From Linyphia triangularis (taxonomy: Eukaryota > Arthropoda > Arachnida > Araneae > Linyphiidae): DNA of 64,000 nucleotides. Of this stretch, positions 23,430-33,945 are shown one piece after another. The position numbers and the translations under genes are program-made. Under the pieces are notes generated by a model. The model did not search any database, was not told the DNA's origin, and saw nothing but the letters and a program-made list of their open reading frames with translations. The DNA lies in NCBI GenBank assembly GCA_963978545.1, contig OZ021733.1, positions 29,201,330 to 29,265,329 on the forward strand. Reading direction: 5' to 3'. Positions within the stretch are counted from its first letter, which is position 1, and each line of letters begins with the position of its first letter.

Positions 23430-23770
23430 ACTATCTTTAAGTTCATATCCCATCTCTTATTGAAAACTGTTTACTTCAGTACACTTTATGATGTGGTCTG
23501 GCAGATTTTTCCAATTACCCCCCAAAGGCGCAGTATAGCCAGATAACTCTCAACCAAACAACCAACTAATTACCCCCCCACTCTATTATAAAAGTAATGT
23601 TTCCTACTCTCCATTTCAATGCGTTTGAAATAACTTGTATGCTGACCCTTTGTCCTTTCCCCCGTATTGTACTCTATATTCTGAATTCCTAAAACCACTC
23701 TGTTTGATAAATTTAAACAATTGTATCAAATTCTCTCTGGACGTATTTTCTTCCAATGCATACATATGTA
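23430..23770 (-). pseudogene. 3' end of a LINE reverse transcriptase (CR1/jockey-like), decayed
   Basis: The minus strand reads RTKGQHTSYFKRIEMESRKH and YFYNRV, then after a 44-bp insertion NWKNLPDHIIKCTEVNSF and a stop. This follows the C-terminal pattern of CR1/jockey-class ORF2 proteins (RTRGH.LKL.K......R..FFSNRVIN.WN.LP..VV...SVN.FK). Upstream frames contain stops and frameshifts, and only the last 100 or so codons are visible, as expected of a 5'-truncated copy. The catalytic reverse transcriptase motif is absent from this piece. Sequence on the 3' side (23230-23430) is probably the element's 3' untranslated tail. Confidence 0.65.
23524..23567 (+). mobile_element. 44-bp SINE tail inserted in the LINE remnant
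   Basis: The insert contains GGCGCAGTATAGCC, AGATAACTCT and CAACCAAACAACCAAC, matching the 3' end of the type-1 SINE at 38870 and 39098 with an internal deletion. It is flanked by the 11-bp direct repeat AATTACCCCCC (23513-23523 and 23568-23578). Removing it and one repeat brings the two halves of the LINE protein motif together. It is an extremely 5'-truncated insertion made by target-primed reverse transcription. Confidence 0.75.
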
Positions 23771-24538
23771 ATGTATAAATGTTTCTCACTCTAGCACCAT
23801 TAAAATCTGAAGGCTTTATTCTAGCACCATTAAAATCTAAAGGCTTTATGTGCCATAAGGCATGAAGAGGACTAAGTAATTAAGTACTATAGCACCATAA
23901 TCCAAACTCGAGTTTTAGTCGAAGTCGAACACATTTAAACAATTTCTCTCCAATGACACTATTCTTGGACTGGTGAATGGGGGATTTACCAAGTTCCGTA
24001 AAATACAACAGCTGGCAAAAGGTTTCTCTACGTTTCTCATCATAAGCGTTTTGTCATTAAATTAATTCTCTTTCGTAACTTGCAAAGTAAATACTAAATT
24101 TGTTTTCAATATTGAACTTAACTAATGCAAATTTTTTTCAAACTTAAACATTTTTATCTGATAATTAAATAATGATGCGTATATATATACTATTACTAGT
24201 TTGAATCCCTTTTACTAAAAAGAATGATCGCACTTTAATGTTAATGTGGTCAAATGGGGCATTTTTTAACACATTTCAAGTTATAGATTTCAACAGTGTA
24301 GAACTGTTTTCTTTTCTGAAGAAATATACATGGAATTTATTTGTGTTTTGTTTGTATTTACTCTTGTAGGCCTAGTGGTTTAACATGATCTTCTATGCCC
24401 TATTTTACTAAAGATGGCTTAAACTAAAATTGAAACAGAGGTATACAGTACATAACCTTTACTTTTTACTATCTGCATTTTATCATTTTAAAAATTTAAG
24501 CCCACTAAATGGTTTATTATAATAGCATTATACTAGGT
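23771..24538. other. No gene; 30-bp tandem duplication at 23792-23853
   Basis: TCTAGCACCATTAAAATCTG and AAGGCTTTAT occur twice in tandem. The rest is AT-rich with no recognised feature. Confidence 0.55.
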
Positions 24539-24546
24539 CTATATTT

Positions 24547-26094
24547 CATTGGCGGCTTCAAGGGGGGGGCCATGCCCCCCCCCCCCTTGAAGGGTTCCCT
24601 CTTCCTCCCTGGCCCTTTCGAATATCCCAAAATTCTTTGAGAATCTCCAGTTTAAAAAACGGTGAAAATACAGATTTTTAAGCACAATTTCACTAACGTA
24701 AATTTTTTCTTTACAGTATAAAGAATTATAGCCCCCTCAAAAAAAAAACCTGCCATGCTCTTCTAAGCAACCATGGCACCGAGGGGAATTATTTTTCCAC
24801 ACGTGATGTCTGGACTAGTGTGTGCTGGGTTGAAAGGCATGATGGTGTTATTCAATTCCGCGAAGTTCTACCTTACATAATTGAAGCGCTTGAATCCATT
24901 TCAAACTGGTCGGACCTAACCACTGCCTCTAATGCATCTTCTCTTCTATGCTCACTTTGCAGTGTCCAGTTTGCTTCAGCTTTAGTATCATTAATTGACG
25001 TCTTGAAGCAAACTCTACCACTAAGCAGAAAACTTCAGGCTCCTGATCTCGATTTGCGAAAAGCTGCGTCCATTGTTGAAGATACAATTTCGGTTTTGCA
25101 GAAGAAGTGCCAAGACTGCGTGGGATCTATTCAATGAGGTTGAAGATATATGTTCGGAGCTTGAAATTGATGTGAATCTTTCACGCCTAGCCAGACGTCA
25201 AAAACACCGTGTGAACTACAATACTCAAATACCAGAAGAGTATTTTAGAATCTCGGTTTACATACCTTTATTGGATAAAGTAATTGAAGACCTAATAGGA
25301 AGATTTCCAAAAGAAAATGTGGATTGTTTTGGCCTTCGATTACTGATTCCAACCCCCGATATGGAAAAGCCAACAGAATCAGAAAGCAACGAGCTTCAAA
25401 ATTTGTTAAAGAAGTTCATACCAATTTTAGGACTGACACAAATGAGTGTTATTCTGATTGAAAGTGAGCTAGCACTATGGAGAGAGAAATGGAAAAAAGA
25501 AGAAAAGCTCCCCACTTCTGCCATAGATGCAATGAGAGCTTGTGACAAAGATGTATATCCTACTATTTACGCGTTACTTAAAATTTTGGCAACACTACCA
25601 GTTAGCGTTGCCTCTGCTGAAAGAAGTTTCTCTACTCTTCGACGCTTGAAAACGTGGCTAAGAGCTAGAATGGGGGAAGAAAGGTTAGCAGGACTTTGCT
25701 TGCTGCATACTCACAGAGACATAAACATTGATGTGAGCTGTGTCATAGACAGATTTGCCAAAACAAAGCAGGGGAAATTGGATTTTGTTCTTTAGGCTTT
25801 CAAAGAATAAAGAAGTGTGATTGTAAAACAATTATTAACTATGTTTATTTTTGGTAATTTCTTTGTTTTACTTTTTTATTATTTTTCAGGAGAGCAATTC
25901 AAACTTAAATTAACTTTTCTAATTCTGCATCAAATGAAAATTACTAATTTAGAAAATTCTATACTTATCATTGCAATCAAGCATTTAATCAGCAGTTAGT
26001 TTATTACAATTAGGTTACATAGTGCATACATTTTACTAACTTAAAGTTTAAAATGCCCCCCCCCCCCTGAAAAATGAACCTAAGGCCGCCTTTG
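24547..26094 (+). mobile_element. hAT transposon, internally deleted, with 8-bp target duplication
   Basis: The element starts CATTGGCGGCTTCAAGG and ends CCTAAGGCCGCCTTTG, the CA...TG ends and GGCGGC terminal motif of a hAT group. It is flanked by the perfect 8-bp duplication CTATATTT at 24539-24546 and 26095-26102. A G8/C12 hairpin (24561-24587) lies next to the left end and a C-run with CCTGAAAAATG near the right end. It carries only the C-terminal third of a transposase (24781-25795), so most of the coding sequence was lost and the copy is not autonomous. Confidence 0.93.
24781..25795 (+). pseudogene. hAT transposase, C-terminal part, frameshifted
   Basis: The product would have cut and joined the hAT element's ends as a DDE transposase. 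A first frame (to about 25135) contains CWVERHDGVIQF and SISNWSDL, matching the helical insertion region of ZMYM/zf-TTF-type hAT proteins. A second frame, shifted by one base at about 25110-25130, continues with IPEEYFRISVYIPLLD and ends with the dimerisation domain: LATLPVSVASAERSFSTLRR, then LKTWLRARMGEERL and LHTHRD, stop at 25795. The AERSFS...LK..LR...G..RL pattern is diagnostic of hAT C-termini. The N-terminal zinc finger and the first two catalytic aspartates are missing, so the remnant cannot be active. The second frame is open for 240 codons, so decay is fairly recent. Confidence 0.93.
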
Positions 26095-26102
26095 CTATAT
26101 TT

Positions 26103-26770
26103 CAATTTGCAATACGAGTTGAGCAGGAAATTTCTTACAAGATTGGAAAATTAGATAAAATTAGATCTTAAAAATGTCAGATCTGAGAAAGCAGGTAAAA
26201 CAAGGCCAACCTGTAAAAAACTTCATTTGATACATCTTTTGATAATGATGATAAAGAAGTACCTTTACAATATCAGAGTCTGAGAAAATATATGAGATTA
26301 CTAAATGAAGGTTCAGTAAACCAAACAAGATTTTGCACTTGTAGAATTTGAAGGAAAGAACAAATGCTCTTGTTGAGAATGATTTGGATGATAAAGTATA
26401 AAACAAAGTTAAATTGATGCGAAATAACGAATATTCTTAGAATTTTTTTTTAACCGAAAATTATGCTGTTTGTTGCCTAAGGATGATATTAAAATGAAAC
26501 TTCTTTAAAGAAACACGAGAGGAAGTTCTTCACGGTGTGTTCATATTTCAGGGAAATTTCTTACTAAATTTCCTCAGTGAAAGATATAATGTAATGTACG
26601 AAAAATATTTAATTTGTGTGGCAATAAATAAAAAGTTGACTAAAACAAAACCTTTGGCATTTTGTAACTTCAAATATTACCAGATTTTTCAATTATTATT
26701 TTAATCTCTCGACCTTTGAATATGTAAATATGTTCAATAAAGTATGAGTATGATTTTATAAAAAAAATCT
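26103..26770. other. AT-rich stretch without a gene
   Basis: Nothing recognisable between the hAT element and the next MITE. Confidence 0.5.
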
Positions 26771-27093
26771 CATTGGGCAATTTTCTGGCTGACGCATGGA
26801 ACATTTTGGCTCTTTTTTCTACTTGTAAACAGATAAGAATCATACAATTAAGATTAATCTAATAGTTATGTTTTTATTTTATATCATATTACTAGGTGAC
26901 AAAGTTGTACGGAAAAATAATTATTTTAAAAGGTCAAATATGCATTTATATCGTCTTGCGCACGGGACACGTGAGCTATATAAAGCAAAAGCATGATTGC
27001 TAGATTCGTAATAATTTTAGAATTCTAATTTGTTTATGAGTAGAAAAAAGAGCTAAAATGTCTCATGCTTACAGCAGAGCATTGCCCCTTTAA
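26771..27093. mobile_element. MITE with about 80-bp inverted repeats
   Basis: The left arm carries CATTGGGCAATTTTCTGGCTG, then ACATTTTGGCTCTTTTTTCT and ACTTGTAAACA. The right arm mirrors it with AGAAAAAAGAGCTAAAATGT and CAGCAGAGCATTGCCCCTTT. The centre includes CACGGGACACGTG. It has no coding frame. The target duplication is not clear and the superfamily is unassigned, though the GGGGCAATG-type end would suit hAT. Confidence 0.65.
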
Positions 27094-27159
27094 TTTGTCG
27101 AAAGGTATACTGTACCCTATTGGAAAGTGCCCCATCGCAGGGATACATCTCAACAAAAG

Positions 27160-27300
27160 CTCCAGTGGCCTGGTGAGTTAAGGTTCCGAGTTCAAAAGTG
27201 AGTTCGGTCTTGCCTCGCCGAATACTGGTGTGTACGGTAGTAGGGGCTGATACACATTAACTGAGTTGATGTTCTCTCATTGGTGTGATGGTGTTGAATA
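27160..27300 (+). mobile_element. Possible tRNA-derived SINE remnant
   Basis: GTGGCCTGGTGAGTTAAGG, then GAGTTCGGTCTTGCC (a degenerate B box), a CCGAATACTGGTGTGTACGG stretch and CTCTCATTGGTGTGATGGTG give an arrangement like tRNA-headed SINEs of spiders, as far as I recall them. No second copy is in the window and no target duplication was found. Confidence 0.35.
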
Positions 27301-27700
27301 GGGATGTGCTTGGTAGGGTTTCGACCACGTACTTACGGAATCGAACATACGTAGCATATTCATCGATACAGATAAACAACTGGATAGACTGTTCCGTGGC
27401 AATGCAAGGAAAAAACAATACGCCGGTGGTTTAGTGATGATGGTTGAACGGTTATCCAATAACAGTTCACTTCTATAGTTGGGTGGGAATGAGAGAAACC
27501 TTGTAGAGTTCAAGAGTAGATTTTTTTTGCACATTATTACTAATTAAGGTCTGCTATTGACAGTTCTGGTGTGTGCAATCCAAGATTTTTTATTTTTCAA
27601 TCCTCGGCAATTTGTATTTTTCGCCCACCCCAACGATCTGGCAACGACTTCATTTATCCAGCGTGAAGCATTCTATCCAGTTGTTTATCTATATCGATGG
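27301..27700. repeat. Family X-related fragment with an inverted repeat
   Basis: Parts match 49490-50150: TCATCGATACAGATAAACAA, AACTGG, a GTTGGGTGGGA box and AATTAAGGTCTGCTATTGAC with a CTGG/CAGTGTGTG-like end. Within it, ATAAACAACTGGATAGA near 27372 is mirrored by TCTATCCAGTTGTTTAT at about 27672, so the fragment can fold back. No coding frame is supported. Confidence 0.6.
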
Positions 27701-29011
27701 GCGTATTAGGCTGTGATAAGAACTTCATAATGGTAGAAATAGACAGGTGGAATCTGTCATTCCTACTATTTTGCATGAGGGGTTAAAACACTGCAATTAA
27801 TACACATTCCCCCAAGTAAAGCTGAGTTGCCCAACATTTGCATATTAAATCGATGAGGGATTTTCTCACGGCCTTTTTCTCCAATTGGAATCTCTGAATA
27901 TTGGTAGCAAATTGGAAGTGTGAGGGGGGGGGGGGGGGGCACATATTCAACCAATGGGACTGATGTCAGAAAGTCTGGAGGAATCTGAGATCGGAGTAAA
28001 GGAGGAGATGGTTTCCCGAGAGAGAAGAAATAACACGGTGGTTTGGAAACTACGAGAGTTCTTAAGAGAGAAACGATGACCCGCAGCTACATTGAGTTAA
28101 ATGTAAGTTGATTTACTATTCTTCCTCTATCCTCAGCCAGTTTCAATTTAGTAACTTTGTCAATGCCTGAATTTAATAGCTAATTGAAGAAATAATTGAA
28201 TTTTACCTATTTGGAGAATGTTATTTTTTATCTTGTTTTTATTATTAATACTTTGATGCATGACAGTAAGCTAAAGTTACTGTCATTTAAGGAATATATC
28301 TGTGCATTTAGAGTGTATGTGAATAAACAGGTAGATTGATTTGCCGGACTGGTTATTTGGTTTGAATATTTAAAATGTTAAGTAATGTATAACTTTGATT
28401 TATCTGGTGTTGGTAATTATTATACTAACATCTTACGGCTCAACGTTTTGTACCAAATTACGCTAAAGATCACGTCAGAATCGTGTTATCTAAACTAAAT
28501 AAAATAGGCTTCAGTTAAAATGCAATTCTTGAGCTGTAATTATTATGCAGAACTATGGTAAATATTGACAGGGCCCCGGGGTAGGAGCTCGCAATCCATT
28601 TTAACCGATGGTGTTAAGTAGATTTAGAGAAAAAAATATATATTTAGTTAAAAATTGTAATCCAAAGTGTTTGAAATAAGTTTTTAATTCGAAGTACTTC
28701 GAAAATGATCCTTCAGGGGTTTATATTTAGCATAAATTTTAAAAGTTGCGCTGAAGTGCCAAAAAACTAGTACAAAAGTCTAATATTTCAATGATTATCA
28801 GGGATAAGTACTCTTTAAAGCCCATATCTAGGACAAAATATTTTACGGTTATTACATGGATGTTTGTTAGAGCCTTGAATTCCGATGTCTAGTGCTGCAC
28901 GTAATATAAATTTTGCAAGTCTATGCTTGTCACATACATTCCCACGATAATTCTATAGTCAAATTGTTGTTGGAATTTAGTTTTTGCTAGAATTTTTGTA
29001 TTTGCGATTAC
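27701..29011. other. No gene; poly(G) run of 16
   Basis: Sixteen G lie at 27924-27939. A G/C patch GGGCCCCGGGGTAGGAGCTC lies near 28571. The rest is AT-rich with no recognised feature. Confidence 0.5.
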
Positions 29012-29085
29012 TACAAGGTGAGACCAAAAAGTAAGGTGACTGATGTCATAATAATCACTATATTATATATTTGCAGATAAATACA

Positions 29086-29272
29086 TCACTGTCCTTCAAA
29101 GTAGTTCCCGCCGTCTATAATACACTTCAGACAACGTTCATACAAGTTCTTGAAACTTCCGAAAAAATCCTCCTTTGAGACCGTCTTAAGTTACTTGGTA
29201 ACAGCAGCTTGAATGTCTGAGATGCTTGAAAATCGGTTTCCCTTCAGTGCCAATTTCAGTCCTGGAAAGAGG
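29086..29272 (-). pseudogene. mariner transposase C-terminus, left arm
   Basis: Read leftward the frame gives FFLFPGLKLALKGNRFSSIS, DIQAAVTK, a stop, LKTVSKEDFFGSFKNLYERC and IIDGGNYFEGQ before the terminal stop. This matches the C-terminal end of mariner/SETMAR-type DDD transposases (conserved R.......C....G.YFEG). One in-frame stop (AAGTAACTT context) kills this copy. The catalytic triad lies upstream and is absent. It differs from the right arm at a few residues, including FFGSFKNL against FFINFKNL. Confidence 0.88.
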
Positions 29273-29301
29273 AAAAAATCTTTATTCCCCTAACGCCAGC
29301 A

Positions 29302-29496
29302 GAATTTTTCCTCTTTCCACTACTGAAATTGGCACTGAAGGGAAACCGATTTTCTAGCATCTCAAATATTCAAGCTGCTGTTACCAAGGAACTTAAGACA
29401 GTCTCAAAAGATGACTTTTTCATAAATTTCAAGAACTTGTATGAACGTTGTCAGAAGTGTATTATAGACGGCGGGAACTACTTTGAAGGACAGTGA
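29302..29496 (+). pseudogene. mariner transposase C-terminus, right arm
   Basis: A 64-codon open stretch reads EFFLFPLLKLALKGNRFSSI, SNIQAAVTKELKTVSKDDFF, INFKNLYERCQKCIIDGGNY and FEGQ then stop. It is the mirror partner of the minus-strand copy at 29086-29272, without the internal stop. It lacks the DNA-binding domain and all three catalytic aspartates. The open frame reflects shared ancestry, not function. Confidence 0.88.
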
Positions 29497-29652
29497 TGTA
29501 TTTATCTGCAAATATATAATATAGTGATTATTATGACATCAGTCACCTTATTTTTTTTATCTCACCTTGCATTTCAATTATATACTAAAATATGCATACC
29601 TAAATCCCGTCTCTCGAGCTCCAACTATTGCACCACGTTGGAAATGATTTAT

Positions 29653-29975
29653 GGGGAGACGGAGTTTAAGAACGAGTCTGAGATTAATATTGTAAAAAAA
29701 CTTATAAATAATTTTGAATCCGACGAAGCATAAAGTTTTAATCTTGCTAAATTAGAAGTATTTTTATATATTTTTTAAAAAAGTGTTGCTCATCAATTTG
29801 TATTATCGTTTTCAACTTTAACTACCAATATATCTAAACACAATTTTGGAGACTTAAGGAACATTGACTCAAAAACTATCAAAGATAAATGCCTAAAATT
29901 TTTTTATCATATATTCTTGCCAATATATTACACAATTTGAGTGTAGCATTTTCAAATATGTTGTTTTGTTTCTCG

Positions 29976-30007
<32 letters not shown>

Positions 30008-30314
30008 AAAAGGTCTGACATTATATAGAATATTGGTAAGAATATACGTTAAAAATTTTAGGCAATTATCTTTAATAGTTTTTAAGTAAATGTTCCATAC
30101 GTCTTCAAAATTGCTTTTGGAGATATGGGCCATTAAAGTTGTAAGCGATAATACAAATTGATGGGCAACACATTTTTTAAAAAATATATAAAAAATACAC
30201 CTAACTTAGCAAGATTAAAACTTTTAGCACCATCGTATTCAAAATTATTTGTAGTTTTTTTTACAATATTAATCTCAAAATTGATTTTTTAACGTTCTTG
30301 AACTCCGACTCCCC
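29653..30314. mobile_element. Unknown foldback element, about 660 bp, around a poly(A) core
   Basis: The left arm begins GGGGAGACGGAGTTTAAGAA and the right arm ends TTCTTGAACTCCGACTCCCC. Mirrored pieces follow inward: TGAGATTAATATTGTAAAAA, AAGTTTTAATCTTGCTAA, CATCAATTTGTATTATCG, AAAACTAT and TGCCTAAAATTTTT. The arms are about 310 bp with scattered differences and a small insertion in the right arm. The centre is a run of about 27 A (29979-30005). The apparent reading frames here (Lys or Phe strings) are artefacts. There are no recognisable termini or duplication. Confidence 0.8.
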
Positions 30315-30744
30315 TTAAATTTTTATACCCGGCCCTTCTAATTGAGAATAAGCTTTACAGATATTTACGGCTTTAAATGTGTAGTGGTTGACACAACATA
30401 TAACATAGTATGTCTTTTTGATGATTTGCACCAATTTTTCTGACATTTTAATGTTTTTCAAGAAAAACAGAAGTATTGTTTTCAACTTTCCTTTTTCACC
30501 TCCTCCATCGTTATGTCATCATGAAAGAACACGTTTCCCGTATTTATGGAAAAATATGCTTTAAGTTGTGGAAAACAAAAACTTAGAAAAAAATGAATTT
30601 CACTAGAACTTGCTTCAAACTTTTGAACATTACGTTTGCCCTCACTCATACTCTAAGAGGTGACTGTAATTTTGGTTGTTCAGTTACTGAATAATTGAAT
30701 ATTCTTATGGAGAGGAGAGAGAGAGAGAATAAAGATATTCCTAT
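30315..30744. other. AT-rich stretch without a gene
   Basis: A short GAGA run lies at about 30710-30729. Otherwise nothing was recognised. Confidence 0.5.
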
Positions 30745-31404
30745 TAGACTGAGAAGCGACTACAATTTTTTGGACCCCATCGAATATCATTCTGAATTTT
30801 TTTTAGAAATTGAAGAAAAGTGAGTAGATTGCGAATCCACTGGTCTGCCTTGGCAAAAATGACCGAAACTGATCAAAAATTGACTTTATTAAGTTGAACT
30901 AAATCCAATTGCCAAATGCTCCATAACTTGCCAAATAATGAGTATTTTTTTTTATTTGGTAACCCTCACTCTTTAATTTTCAATTAAGAAGGTTGAAAAC
31001 GATTCGGATGTGTGACGATGGCTTACTTGCATCTTTCACAAATGAGCCAAATTGGCAATAAACATTAAGTCACTGATGACGTAACTGATGTCGCCAATTT
31101 GGCTTACTTTTAAAAGATACAAGTTTTCCGAGCCAAAGATCAGAAATCGTTTTCGCTTTTTGTCAATGAAAATCAAAATGCAGGGTTGCCAGATGAAAAA
31201 GTTTGTTCTCTTTTTGGCAAGTTATGACATATTTGGCAATCGGATTTTAGTTTAACTCATTCCAAGTCGAATTTTGATAAGTTTCGGTCATTTTTGCCAC
31301 GGCAGACCGGTGGATTCGTAATCTACTCACTTTTCTCCAAGTTCTATAAAAAAATTCAGACTGATGTTCAATGGGGTCCAAAAATTGCAGTCGCATCTTG
31401 GCTA
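30745..31404. mobile_element. Foldback element F, copy 2 (660 bp)
   Basis: This is the sister of 10464-11120, with the same near-complete palindrome: TAGACTGAGAAGCGACTACA at the left, ATGGGGTCCAAAAATTGCAG at the right, and the internal landmarks AATCCACTGGTCTGCCTTGG, CCAAATGCTCCATAACTTGC and GTCACTGATGACGTAA at the centre. The element is inverted relative to copy 1, as judged by which arm carries the A-rich insertion. It has no coding frame. Confidence 0.85.
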
Positions 31405-33614
31405 TATGGAATGTAGGTAAATGTAATTCAAGGAATATTTTGGTCTGCTGGAATGAATATTTGAATGAAAGCAATATAAAACTGCTGGAATATATAGTTT
31501 TTGCGAAAAAAATGTGTTCTACATTTCTATTTTATCAGGTAGTGAAATTATATTTAAATACTTAAAAATATTTTAAACTTGTGTCTTAAGTTTGAATTTA
31601 AATAACCTGAAACTTTTGCATGATTGTTAATAATAAAATATAGGTAATATGTAGAGCTTGTTGTTACTTTGTCAAATTTTCCTATTTTGAATATTCTACG
31701 TTTGGCTTGTTTATTGAAAAAAAAATTCATTATTGCCAATTGAGGACTAGAAATAGAAAACTTCGTAAGTCCAAGAACGATATTTTTTTCAGGAGACCTG
31801 AAAAATGATCTCATCTGATACTTAAAGCAATGATTATGTACATACTTCAGATTAAATATGAACTATTGCTACTGGAGTTCGCACATTGGGCGTTCTCCAC
31901 TTTGTTTAGCTGGTCTTTAGGACTTTTTTTCGTAAAAAAAAAAAAAAAAAAGATTTTCGATTTTCTTGGCACTTGGGTTGTTTTCCACTTTCAGTCCTCA
32001 ATTGTGAATTCAACGAATTTATCCTATTAAGTAATTTTGTTACTCCCCAAATTTTATCATATTGTACCATACTTTATATTAAAAAATATTACCTCTACCT
32101 GGTTTCGGGTACAATAATATATTAATGAAAATTAAAAAAATTATGTTAAATAAATTGTTTACTGTACAAACTTATATGAGTAAATTAAACGGGTGTATAT
32201 AAAAGACCTTAAACAACGGATTGACTTAAAAAAAAAAAAAAAAAAAAAACTTATATGAACCATAATCAATAGTCAATTGAAAAATAATTAATAATGGCAA
32301 AATAATGCCGTAATTTTAATTTGTATGATTAAATAAAATTTACTTAAAATACCCAATTTGTAATTTTTTATTTAAAAACCCTAAGCCTTCTCTAGGAAAA
32401 ACGCCTCTAAGGATTTAAAACTTGCGTGTTTAAATTTACTCAGAAGAAAATATTTAAATTCTTATAAATACTTTTAACTTATAAAAGACGTGTCAATGAA
32501 GATGCCGCAAAACTCAGCCATACTAATGCAGTACTGTCGTTAACCTCAAATACACACATTTTTGAATGGTGCAGTTGGATCAATAACTTCGGCAACCGAG
32601 GTTTTTAAAAAGGATCTGTTTAATTACAATCTCTGTAAAAGCTAAAAAAAAAAAAAAAAAAAAAAAATCCAATTGTACCTGTAAATAAATTATTCATTTA
32701 CGTAATAAAAAGTATTGCCTGAAAAGACGAATGCGTAAATAAATAGCACACTCACAGCAACCTGAAATCGTTATTCTTTCCAGACATACAAACTCATCTT
32801 ACGAATTTATTGTATGTATCCCTGTAGATTAAATTTTTTGTCTACTATAGATTCCACTGCAATAATCGAAATAAATATATTTCTTGATTTATGTATTTTA
32901 AGGTAGTGTTTTGAATGAAGAAAGTGATGGATATGTGGCCAAATGGAATTATTGATATTCATGCTGGTTCTACTAGTGTGTATTGTATATCTATGAATGG
33001 ATTTCACAATTGATGAATCTTTTGAATCAATAATATTTCTGAAATTTAAACGTCTTTTTTAGGAAAAAAGTTACAAATTGCTGAAAATGTGTACATGTTA
33101 TACTTTTATTGCTAAAGGTAATAATATATGTTGTTGCTTTCGAGAAAAAAAGGTGCAGTGTAAGAATAAATGTCACTAAAATACCGTATCTACATATGTA
33201 TCTATTTGGTTCATAAGGTCCAGATATGTGTACATATGTAAGCATGTACAATTTGTCAACATTTAGGGACTAAAATCACTCTAGTTAAGTTGGACGATAC
33301 ATCTAACAATTTCTTTCCTTGAGATGCTTTATAAACAAAAATAGTCGCCTGGTTAGTGAGTTTGGTGGCAAATTTATCACCGAATATCCATGTTATAATC
33401 CGATATCTCTGTGTAAGCTAATATGTAAACTCTTCCCATTGAGTTCACGTGTAATCACTCTTTCGGTATAAATTTCAAAAACTTCCGGTTGAACTTTATA
33501 TAATCCCACTAATATGATCGATATTTTCAAAATGATATATGACACATGACTCTGATATTCATAGATTCAGCTTAACTGATTGCAAACTAACTTACGGTCG
33601 ACATTTCTGGTACA
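31405..33614. other. No gene; small inverted repeat and poly(A) runs
   Basis: CCAATTGAGGACTAG near 31737 is mirrored by CAGTCCTCAATTG near 31993, with weaker pairing around them (a loop of roughly 170 bp). Poly(A) runs lie at about 31933-31951, 32228-32249 and 32644-32667. No coding signal was seen. Confidence 0.5.
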
Positions 33615-33692
33615 GGTTCACATATTGATATACATATTGTCAATGGAACATATTAGTACACATATTTATAAGAAAACATATTGGTACAGTAT

Positions 33693-33727
<35 letters not shown>

Positions 33728-33945
33728 AATGATGGTATATCTTCGGTTCTAATTATTATAGAATGTTGTGGTTTGCACCAAAATGGTTTGTTTTACGATT
33801 TTCTATAAGTCTGGAGCAAATTTTTTTAAGGGGCTGTATACTAAGTAAATTTAATATAGCCATCGTTCGGATTTTTTTTTTTTTGCGTACTGTACATATA
33901 TTGATAAAGGAACATATTGGTACACATATTGATAAAGGAACTCGT
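33615..33945. repeat. Short imperfect repeats of ACATATTGGTACACATATTG
   Basis: About 28-34-bp phrases such as GGAACATATTGGTACACATA and TTGATAAAGGAAC recur on both sides of the MITE at 33687-33892, forming a small minisatellite in which that MITE landed. Confidence 0.75.
33687..33892. mobile_element. Tc1/mariner-type MITE, 206 bp, TA target duplication
   Basis: Ends are CAGTATGCAAAAAA at the left and TTTTTTGCGTACTG at the right, with inverted similarity continuing through ATCTGAATGATGG and CCATCGTTCGGAT. TA flanks each end (33685-33686 and 33893-33894). CAGT termini with TA duplication are the signature of Tc1/mariner elements. Excising it with one TA rejoins the local minisatellite phrase (TTGGTACATAT against TTGGTACACAT nearby). 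The poly(A) behind the left end is about 28 long. There is no coding capacity. A partial relative is at 11245-11343. Confidence 0.88.

Larger units (their letters stand above)
29014..29569. mobile_element. Inverted dimer of a mariner 3' end (perfect-ends hairpin)
   Basis: CAAGGTGAGACC at the left is mirrored by CTCACCTTG at the right. The arms, about 260 bp each, remain nearly identical through GTCACTGATG, CAAATATATAATATAGTGAT, the 3' end of a mariner transposase gene and its flank, separated by a spacer of about 30 bp (29274-29303). TA precedes the left end (29012-29013) and CA follows the right end. So two copies of the same mariner 3' terminus face each other with the transposase C-terminus in each arm. 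An internal portion and both 5' ends are missing. Confidence 0.9.

Noticed and set aside
27924..27939. Poly(G) runs as G-quadruplex regulators
   Set aside because: Simple homopolymers of 14-16 G with no nearby gene. Nothing ties them to regulation.
28565..28595. GGGCCCCGGGG patch as a transposon end
   Set aside because: No inverted partner or duplication was found.
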